DNA from: JAZGBC01 sp036444495 | Lineage (GTDB): Bacteria; Pseudomonadota; Alphaproteobacteria; Kiloniellales; J153 | DNA length: 17,471 nucleotides | Direction: 5' to 3' | Assembly: GCA_036444495.1 (NCBI GenBank) | Contig: JAZGBC010000209.1 | Coordinates: forward strand, 1-17,471 | Part shown: positions 7,710-13,207 of the stretch, in pieces | Layout: each line of letters starts with the position of its first letter | Position numbering within the stretch: position 1 is the stretch's first letter | Made by a program: the position numbers and the translations under genes | Notes under the pieces: generated by a model | The model's database searches: none | Seen by the model: the letters and a program-made list of their open reading frames with translations, nothing else | Told to the model about the DNA's origin: nothing

Positions 7710-7764
7710 TAGTGTCCTGCCTCTGAAGTTCATACGATGAACTTCAGAGATAAGCAGGCCACTA
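7710..7764. repeat. Inverted repeat unit 1
   Basis: The left arm (7710-7733, beginning TAGTGTCCTGC and ending CTCTGAAGTTCAT) and the right arm (7737-7764, beginning ATGAACTTCAGAG and ending CAGGCCACTA) are inverted copies around the loop ACG. They differ by one mismatch near the outer end and a four-base insertion in the right arm. The inner 13 base pairs are perfect, so a stable hairpin is expected on either strand. Confidence 0.75.
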
Positions 7765-7775
7765 ACTATTTAAAT

Positions 7776-7841
7776 CTAGTGTGATTCAGCTTCCGAAATT
7801 CGGCACACTGAATATGCCGAAATTCGGAACCATCACACTAG
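7776..7841. repeat. Inverted repeat unit 2
   Basis: CTAGTGTGAT (7776-7785) and ATCACACTAG (7832-7841) form perfect 10-bp ends. Inside them a second perfect pair (TTCCGAAATTCGGCA at the left, its inverse at the right) is closed by a loop of about nine bases (CACTGAATA). Between outer and inner stems the left arm has TCAGC where the right arm has only two bases, giving an internal bulge. Each inner arm is itself palindromic at CCGAAATTCGG. Confidence 0.8.
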
Positions 7842-8031
7842 GGGCCGACCGTTATTCATGGCAGAACGACGGGGCCTGTCAATGTGGCGGCAGAGGCACG
7901 GCGGTCACGATCCCTCCTCTCCTCATACCAAAGAATTGCCCGATGGCCGTTGCCGCCGCACTGTCGTATGGTTTCGCGGCAGTCAAGCCGAAGGGGACGC
8001 GGGCCGAAGGGTTCAGGAAGGCTGATCCGCG

Positions 8032-8826
8032 ATGGCAAAGCAGACCGGCCCGGATGGGGCGGCGGGTAAGGAGCAGTTCGTGCCGCAGGGCGGGCAGCAG
8101 CCCCTGCCCATGTTCTACAAGAAGCCTCAGCCGCTGCATAAGACCGCGCATGGGGACAAGGGCCTGAAGCAGCCCATCGACTACCGCTTTGCCGCGGAGG
8201 CGCACGCGGTGGTTATCCACACGCAGGAATTCCGGCTTGCCGCGGCGAGCTATCCGATCATCTTTTCCGATGACGAAGGGGCCATGCCGCTCGCCATCCT
8301 CGGCTATCGGGACGGGGAGAATCTCTTCGTGGACGGTGATGGCCACTGGGCCCAGGGCGCCTATATCCCGTCCTACGTGCGGCGTTACCCCTTCGCCATC
8401 GGGCAACCCAAAGGCCAGGCCGAGACCATCCTCTATGTGGACGGCGCCAGCGATCTTATCGTGGATATGGCGGCGGACCCCGAGGCGGCGGCTTTATTCA
8501 CGGACGGCACGCCGAGCGCCCGCACCATGGAGATGAACGAGCTCTGCGCCGCCTTTCAGCAACAGGCGCCGTTGACCTCGGCTTTTGTCGAGGAGGTGAG
8601 GAGACGGGAGCTTCTGGATTCCAAGGAGATTCGTCTGGACCTGCCGTCGGGCGACCCGCAGCTCCTGACCGGCCTGCGCATCATCGACGAAGATAAGTTC
8701 AATGCCCTGCCCGACGAGGCGATCCTGGAGTGGCGGCGGCAAGGTTGGTTGCCGCTCGTTTTCTGGCACTGGGCTTCGATGGATAATTTCCTGAGGCTTA
8801 TCGAACGGGGAGGCGCGGGGAATTAA
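8032..8826 (+). CDS. SapC-family protein
   Basis: Protein of 264 residues matching the SapC family, which was named after a Campylobacter S-layer gene; its role in proteobacteria is not established. The hallmark block around YIPSYVRRYPF (111-121) is present, preceded by the conserved HAVVIHTQEFRLAAASYPIIF region (58-78) and followed by LYVDGASDLI (134-143). There is no signal peptide or membrane segment, so it should be cytoplasmic. ATG 8032 is supported by AGGAAGG at 8015-8021, ten bases upstream. The 188 bases between the composite repeat and this gene show no clear promoter. It converges on the response regulator gene with a 19-base gap, so it is not in that operon. The name should not be taken to mean S-layer export here, because no S-layer protein is visible. 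Confidence 0.88.
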   Translation: MAKQTGPDGAAGKEQFVPQGGQQPLPMFYKKPQPLHKTAHGDKGLKQPIDYRFAAEAHAVVIHTQEFRLAAASYPIIFSDDEGAMPLAILGYRDGENLFVDGDGHWAQGAYIPSYVRRYPFAIGQPKGQAETILYVDGASDLIVDMAADPEAAALFTDGTPSARTMEMNELCAAFQQQAPLTSAFVEEVRRRELLDSKEIRLDLPSGDPQLLTGLRIIDEDKFNALPDEAILEWRRQGWLPLVFWHWASMDNFLRLIERGGAGN

Positions 8827-8845
8827 CACCCCTCCCGGGAGAGCG

Positions 8846-9259
8846 TCAGAGTGTCATCTGCTGCGGGTTATCGGGATCGCTGAGCACCTGTTCGATCCGT
8901 TCCCTGACCGTCTGAATCGAGACCGGCTTGAGCAGATAGCCGTTGATGCCCTGTTCGACGGCTTTTTCGACAATTTCCTTCTCGTTGTGCACGGTCAGGA
9001 TGATGACCGGCAGGTTCCGTAGGGATTTCTTGTCGTGCTTGCGCAGGAATTCCACGAAGCGCATGCCGTTGATGGGCTCCATGCTCAAGTCGCAGAGGAT
9101 CACGTCGTAGTCGTCCTCCGTGAGCGCCTTGAGTCCGCGCATGCCGTTGGACGCCAGGCCGATCTTGTTAACCCCGATGTTGCGTAGGATGCGCCGGATC
9201 GTGTCCCGAATGAATTTCGAGTCGTCGATCACGAGCACGCTGATATCTTCAAAGTTCAT
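8846..9259 (-). CDS. Single-domain CheY-like response regulator
   Basis: Receiver-only protein of 137 residues with no output domain. The acidic pair Asp12/Asp13, phospho-acceptor Asp57 (ILCDLSMEP), Thr89 and Lys111 (LLKP) are all in place, so it should be phosphorylatable. It follows the CHASE2 hybrid kinase by 90 bases on the same strand and has its own good ribosome-binding site (AGGAG about nine bases before the ATG). As the last gene of the cluster it is the natural final acceptor from the Hpt domain of that kinase. Without an output domain it must act by binding a partner, as CheY, DivK or Spo0F-type proteins do; the partner is not visible. Confidence 0.93.
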   Translation of the reverse strand: MNFEDISVLVIDDSKFIRDTIRRILRNIGVNKIGLASNGMRGLKALTEDDYDVILCDLSMEPINGMRFVEFLRKHDKKSLRNLPVIILTVHNEKEIVEKAVEQGINGYLLKPVSIQTVRERIEQVLSDPDNPQQMTL

Positions 9260-9349
9260 CTTTCCGCTCCTGCCTCAGCCTCCAGGGTTCTCCTTAAAGC
9301 GGCCCGATCGGACCTAAATAACTAAAAATCGTTAACATCCCGAGAATAG

Positions 9350-12094
9350 CTAAAGGTCGTCGATCGCCCGCCTGACCTCTTCGAACGCGCCGCCGACCCG
9401 AGGTTCCAGATCCCCGATCTTCTGCCAATCGCCTTCGTCGGCCGCGCCTTCCAGCTCGCGGCACAGGTTGCCCAGGGCGACCGCCCCCGCGGACAGGGAT
9501 TCCCCGGCCAGGCGGTGCGCCGTCTTGGACAGTGCGGCCGCATCCTGTTTGGCGGCGTGCCGGACAATGGCCTCGGCCAGTTCCGCGCCGCCCTCCAGGT
9601 ACCCGGCCAGCGCCTCCTTCACCTCGTCGTTCACGCCGCCGAACATCTCGACGAAGACCTCGAAGTCCAGGACGGGCGCCTCGCCATTCTGTTGGTGGGA
9701 GGCCTGGGGCTCGATTGGGACGGCGGATTGCGGCGTCTCGGGCGCCGTCTCGTCAAGCGGGCCGAGCCAATGGGTCATCCGCTCGCGCAGGATGGAAAGC
9801 TGGGTCGGCTTGGTCATCACATCATCGACGCCCGCTTTGCGGCACTCTTCCACCGTGCTGGGCAGGGCATCGGCGCTGAGTACCAGCACGGGCACGCGCC
9901 GCGCGCTATCGGCCTCCAGGTTGCGGATAGCGCGAGTGAGCTCCAGGCCGTCCATCTCGGGCATGTGGAAGTCCGTGATGACCGCCTCGTAGTCGGCCTT
10001 CTGGAAGGCCTCGAAGGCGGCCCGGCCGTTCTCGGTCAACTCGGCATCGAAGCCCAGTTGGGTAAGCTGGCGGTAGACCAGCCAGCGGCTGGTCGGGTCG
10101 TCCTCGGCCACCAGGACCCGCCGGCCCCCTTCCGTCCCGCTCTTGGAAAAGTCGAGCGTGGAGGAGGCGGCCAGGTTCTGCACGACGATCTCGGGCAGGG
10201 CCGCTTCGGCGCCTCCGGCAGGGGGGTCGGTTTCGAGCAGGGGCAGCGAAACCGAGAAGGTGCTGCCTTTGCCCTCCTTGCTCTGTACGTCGATCCGCCC
10301 GTCCATGAGGCCGATGAGCTTGAGGGCAATGGACAGGCCCAGACCGGTGCCGCCGAAACGCCGGGTGGTCGAACCATCGGCCTGGGTGAAGGGCTGGAAT
10401 AGCTGGTCCACGGCCTTCTGCGACATGCCGATGCCCGAATCCTGGACGATGAAGAGCATCTCCTCCGCCTCCTCGGGTCCCGTGGCCCTCCGGCACACCA
10501 GCTTGACCGAGCCCTGCTCGGTGAACTTGATGGCGTTTCCGATCAGGTTAATCAGCACCTGACGTAGCCGGAGCGGGTCGATGGTCACCCAATCCGGCAG
10601 CTCCTCGTCCATCTCGAACTCCAGGCCCACACCCTTCTTCTCGGCGAGCGTGGCGAAGGTGGCGATGATGCCGTCGGTCAGGCGGAGCAGCGAGGTGGGC
10701 TCCGGGTGAATGTCCACCTTGTCGGCCTCGATCTTGGAGAAATCCAGGATGTCGTTGAGAATGCGCAGCAGGGAGCGCCCGGAATCCTGGATGATCGTGG
10801 CCATCTGATGCTGCTCTTTGTTGAGCGAGGAATCCCGGAGCAACTCGATGACGCCGAGAACGCCGTTCAAGGGCGTGCGGATTTCGTGGCTCATCATGGC
10901 CAGGAACTCGGAGCGGGCCCGCACCGCCATTTCGGCCATCTCCTTCTCGGTCTTGTATTGCTGGCTGGTGATGGCGTTGACGATGCCGGCGGCGATAACC
11001 AGGGCCACGCTGGGCACGAAGACGGGCATCAGCGGCCCGCCCCAGGCGTAGAGCCCGAACCCCACGAACCAGAGCCCCGTCAGTACGGCGAAGCCAAGCG
11101 AGACCTTGATCAGGACCGAGATTCCGAGCAGCGCCAGCCCGATGCCGAGCGCGGTGGCCAAGCCGAGGACAAAGACTTCGAGGGCAAGACCGCCTTCGCG
11201 CGACTCCTCGCCGTCCAGGAACTGGGCCAGCGCCAGGGCATGAATGACCACGCCGGGGACCGAGCCGTCGTGGTTGCCCAGCATGGTGGCGTAAGGCGTG
11301 CGATGCCGGTCCTCGGTCGCGAGGTCCGCGCCAATGAGAATGATCTTTCGGGCGAACCACTCTTGCGGCAGCACCTTGACCAGATGCACCGGGAAGGTGG
11401 GGAAGGGAGCCACGCCGCCATCCGTGCCCCGGCGATAGAGCAGGCGCCTGCGTTCGCGCGGCACCTCGACACCGGCGATCTGGGCCAGCGCATTGGCGAA
11501 ACTGGGGCGGAAACCTTCTGCCGTCTCCCGGCCCGGGAAGGTCCAGCGCACGGTCCCGTCCCGGTCGTCCTTGACCAGGTTGACGTGGGCCTTGATCGCC
11601 TCCGGCAGGTAGTCTTGGAGGAATTCCGACTGTCCGCTCGTCAAGCCGTCTTCCCGGTCAGCCCAGCCGAAGACGAGCGGGATGCGCGCCTTGGCCACGG
11701 CCTCGGCCAATCGTGCGTCCTTGTCTGCCTCGGTCGGTTGATCGACCAGGATATCGAGCCCGACCGCACGCGCGCCGGCGGCATCCAAGAGCGTGATAAC
11801 CTCGGCCAGGAAGGCACGGTCGAAGGGCGAGCGGTAGGGGAACTGGGCGAGCGTTTCCTCGGTGATGGTGAGCAGGACGATGTCGCTGCGTTGCGCGATG
11901 GGAGGGGTGAGCGCGGCCACGCGCAGGTCGGAAATCCACTTCTCCACGAAGTCGAAGATCTGAACGCCGCGGGGCAGGATCAGCCCTCCGGCCACGCACA
12001 GGATCCAGACCACGGCCAGCATGGTCCAGAGGCGCCTTGGCAGGTCCGCGAGCGCGCCATGAAGTCCCGACCAGGTTGTCACGATCCAGGTCAT
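9350..12094 (-). CDS. CHASE2-domain hybrid sensor histidine kinase with receiver and Hpt domains
   Basis: Inner-membrane hybrid kinase of 914 residues. One N-terminal membrane segment (about 21-40) leads into an extracytoplasmic CHASE2 sensor (about 44-300, with the typical DIVLLTITEETL and GARAVGLDILVDQP stretches), then three membrane helices (about 303-376). The cytoplasmic part has H-box MSHEIRTPLN with His403, Asn520, DSGIGM (552-557), GGTGLGL (581-587), a receiver domain with Asp665/Asp666, Asp708 and Lys762, and a C-terminal Hpt domain with His860 (TAHRLAGES). The full internal relay His403-Asp708-His860 is intact. The ATG at 12094 has no good Shine-Dalgarno sequence, but a small ORF with a strong one ends on it (ATGA). 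The gene lies downstream of the FecR-like gene and upstream of a receiver-only regulator. By family CHASE2 binds an unknown extracellular or periplasmic signal. Confidence 0.95.
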   Translation of the reverse strand: MTWIVTTWSGLHGALADLPRRLWTMLAVVWILCVAGGLILPRGVQIFDFVEKWISDLRVAALTPPIAQRSDIVLLTITEETLAQFPYRSPFDRAFLAEVITLLDAAGARAVGLDILVDQPTEADKDARLAEAVAKARIPLVFGWADREDGLTSGQSEFLQDYLPEAIKAHVNLVKDDRDGTVRWTFPGRETAEGFRPSFANALAQIAGVEVPRERRRLLYRRGTDGGVAPFPTFPVHLVKVLPQEWFARKIILIGADLATEDRHRTPYATMLGNHDGSVPGVVIHALALAQFLDGEESREGGLALEVFVLGLATALGIGLALLGISVLIKVSLGFAVLTGLWFVGFGLYAWGGPLMPVFVPSVALVIAAGIVNAITSQQYKTEKEMAEMAVRARSEFLAMMSHEIRTPLNGVLGVIELLRDSSLNKEQHQMATIIQDSGRSLLRILNDILDFSKIEADKVDIHPEPTSLLRLTDGIIATFATLAEKKGVGLEFEMDEELPDWVTIDPLRLRQVLINLIGNAIKFTEQGSVKLVCRRATGPEEAEEMLFIVQDSGIGMSQKAVDQLFQPFTQADGSTTRRFGGTGLGLSIALKLIGLMDGRIDVQSKEGKGSTFSVSLPLLETDPPAGGAEAALPEIVVQNLAASSTLDFSKSGTEGGRRVLVAEDDPTSRWLVYRQLTQLGFDAELTENGRAAFEAFQKADYEAVITDFHMPEMDGLELTRAIRNLEADSARRVPVLVLSADALPSTVEECRKAGVDDVMTKPTQLSILRERMTHWLGPLDETAPETPQSAVPIEPQASHQQNGEAPVLDFEVFVEMFGGVNDEVKEALAGYLEGGAELAEAIVRHAAKQDAAALSKTAHRLAGESLSAGAVALGNLCRELEGAADEGDWQKIGDLEPRVGGAFEEVRRAIDDL

Positions 12095-12204
12095 GGCCGG
12101 CTCGCCGCGTGGTTAGACGCAAAGAAACAGCCCCGGGCCGGCTTTTTCACCGGCCCGCGGGCCATAGAAGGGGAGAAGCGAGTTGCTGTTAGCTCGCGCG
12201 TCAT
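12091..12204 (-). CDS. Possible 37-residue small ORF coupled to the CHASE2 kinase
   Basis: ATG at 12204 opens a 37-codon frame beginning MTRELTATRF, basic in character, with no recognisable domain. A strong ribosome-binding sequence AGGAAAGG (positions 12213-12220, minus strand) lies eight bases before the ATG. Its TGA (12091-12093) overlaps the kinase ATG (12092-12094) in an ATGA arrangement, and the kinase lacks a good site of its own. That combination suggests either a real small protein or a leader used for coupled translation. Against it, a strong GC hairpin falls inside the frame and the composition is not clearly that of a protein. Confidence 0.35.
   Translation of the reverse strand: MTRELTATRFSPSMARGPVKKPARGCFFASNHAASRP
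12134..12157 (-). terminator. Strong GC hairpin between fecR-like gene and kinase gene
   Basis: CGGGCCGG (12134-12141) and CCGGCCCG (12150-12157) pair perfectly around an eight-base loop. On the minus strand the stem is followed, after GGGC, by TGTTTCTTTG, a partial U-rich tract. It could be a leaky terminator that lowers kinase expression relative to the upstream genes, or an attenuator overlapping the small ORF. Confidence 0.4.
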
Positions 12205-12296
12205 GTGCACGGCCTTTCCTAGGGCGAGGCCATGGACCGTGCCGTCTTGCTGCCTCCAGTCGTTGTTATGTTTGTGGCGCGCGAGCGCATGGGCTG

Positions 12297-13025
12297 TTAT
12301 CCGATCGCGTCGACAAGCGCGAGAGCTTGGTTCTTGCAACCGGACTGGATCATCCAGGCCGCCTGTTGGCCCGGTTCCCTGTACTCTTCCGGAAGCACGT
12401 AGACCGTAAAGGCGACCTTGTTGCCGTCGACATCCAGCTTATAAGTTCCGCCATCGCGGAACCGCTCGCTGGCCAGCGGCAGCACGTTATCACCGGCGGC
12501 CCAGTCGGCCTGCGCCGTCAGGCTGGCGCTACCCCGCGAAATCGTCACCGTGCTGTCCGTGCTGGAATCTTCGCGCCAGAGCACGACGATGCCCGGGCGG
12601 ATGCAGCGGGCGCCCGAAGACTCCACGCTCACAATCCAGGGGTCGTCGAGATGGGCTATACCCGTCTGCGCGGTCGCGGAGCGGACCACACCGAGCGAAG
12701 CGGTGGAGAACTTGCGGCTGGACAGAAGCTTGCCCAGGGCCTTCACGATGGTCGGGTCCTCGGCCTTACCCGCCATGCCGGAGACGGGGGCCTGTTGGTA
12801 GGGCCCGGTCAGGGTGACGGTGGAGCCGTTACTGCCGATCAGGGTAACCGATGCTCCCGCATCCAGCTTCAGCACTTGGCTGCCGTCGATGACCTGGCCC
12901 TCCTGCAGGGCCACGCCGGATGCCTTGATCACGACCATTTGGCCGTTCGTTTGGGCCTTGGCAGGCAGAGCCGCCATGCCAACGACCAAAAGGGCGCTCA
13001 GCGCCAGATACAACATGTGCCTCAT
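12297..13025 (-). CDS. Exported FecR-like domain protein
   Basis: Small exported protein of 242 residues. A clear signal peptide (hydrophobic LYLALSALLVVGMAAL, then PAKAQ with likely cleavage after Gln25 or the preceding Ala) is followed by a beta-rich segment (about 29-77, VALQEGQVIDGSQVLKLDAG) that resembles the FecR fold, and by a second beta-rich half (about 130-210). Cys141 and Cys230 could form a disulfide in the periplasm. Unlike true FecR sigma regulators it has no cytoplasmic anti-sigma part, no inner-membrane anchor and no sigma factor gene nearby. The start at 13025 is set by GGAGGAG six bases upstream; a longer frame to 13121 adds unlike sequence before the signal peptide. It sits between the CHAT gene and the CHASE2 kinase, so a ligand-binding or sensory accessory role is plausible but inferred. 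Confidence 0.7.
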   Translation of the reverse strand: MRHMLYLALSALLVVGMAALPAKAQTNGQMVVIKASGVALQEGQVIDGSQVLKLDAGASVTLIGSNGSTVTLTGPYQQAPVSGMAGKAEDPTIVKALGKLLSSRKFSTASLGVVRSATAQTGIAHLDDPWIVSVESSGARCIRPGIVVLWREDSSTDSTVTISRGSASLTAQADWAAGDNVLPLASERFRDGGTYKLDVDGNKVAFTVYVLPEEYREPGQQAAWMIQSGCKNQALALVDAIG

Positions 13026-13031
13026 TTTCTT

Positions 13032-13038
13032 CTCCTCC
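13032..13038 (-). promoter_or_regulatory. Ribosome binding site fixing the FecR-like gene start
   Basis: GGAGGAG on the minus strand, six bases before the ATG at 13025. It selects the internal ATG that begins the signal peptide over the longer open frame upstream. Confidence 0.85.
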
Positions 13039-13165
13039 CTGGATTTACCGGACGCCGCCCGCGCGGAACTAGCCGCCGGGACGGTTCGATAAAATCCAAT
13101 CTTTCCATTAGGAATCAACATCTTGCCGCCAATGAGCTTAAAGAGTTGCTAACAAATAGGGAAAT

Positions 13166-13183
13166 AATGTTCTTGAAATGTTC
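13166..13183. promoter_or_regulatory. Direct repeat AATGTTC with 11-bp spacing upstream of the FecR-like gene
   Basis: AATGTTC occurs at 13166-13172 and again at 13177-13183, one helical turn apart. It lies in an AT-rich stretch (about 13096-13200) between the CHAT stop and the FecR-like gene. The setting suggests a tandem operator and an internal promoter for the FecR-like, kinase and regulator genes. No convincing -35/-10 pair is visible, so this rests on spacing and composition. Confidence 0.3.
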
Positions 13184-13207
13184 CATTTTCTCACCCTTAT
13201 TTGGCCT

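Larger units (their letters stand above)
7707..7843. mobile_element. Composite inverted-repeat element (MITE-like)
   Basis: Perfect 9-bp terminal inverted repeats CCCTAGTGT (7707-7715) and ACACTAGGG (7835-7843) enclose two complete hairpin-forming units placed side by side (7710-7764 and 7776-7841), joined by an AT-rich spacer. If one base is skipped, the outer match extends to GGCC on both sides. The element has no coding capacity and no clear target duplication, and it fills the space between the divergent ABC ATPase and SapC-family genes. It could be a non-autonomous transposable element or a pair of REP-type repeats; a transposase in trans is assumed, not seen. Confidence 0.5.

Noticed and set aside
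5527..7726. Two long plus-strand frames opposite the ABC ATPase genes
   Set aside because: They mirror well-conserved ATPase codons and show no domain of their own; typical shadow frames of GC-rich genes.
7844..8031. Search for a sigma70 promoter upstream of the SapC-family gene
   Set aside because: TTGCCC and TTGCCG occur but their spacing to TATGGT (25 and 11 bases) does not fit a promoter.
8032..8826. Reading the SapC-family gene as evidence of an S-layer export system
   Set aside because: No S-layer protein or type I secretion genes are nearby and the protein lacks membrane segments; the family name comes from gene context in another organism.
8827..8845. CTCCCGGGAG palindrome between convergent genes considered as a terminator
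   Set aside because: It has no loop and no following T-run on either strand.
10706..12409. Long plus-strand open frame opposite the CHASE2 kinase gene
   Set aside because: Its translation has no recognisable domain and is rich in Gly, Gln, Arg and His, whereas every kinase motif is intact on the minus strand.
12297..13025. Iron-uptake regulation suggested by the FecR-like domain
   Set aside because: There is no sigma factor or TonB receptor in the window and the anti-sigma part is absent.
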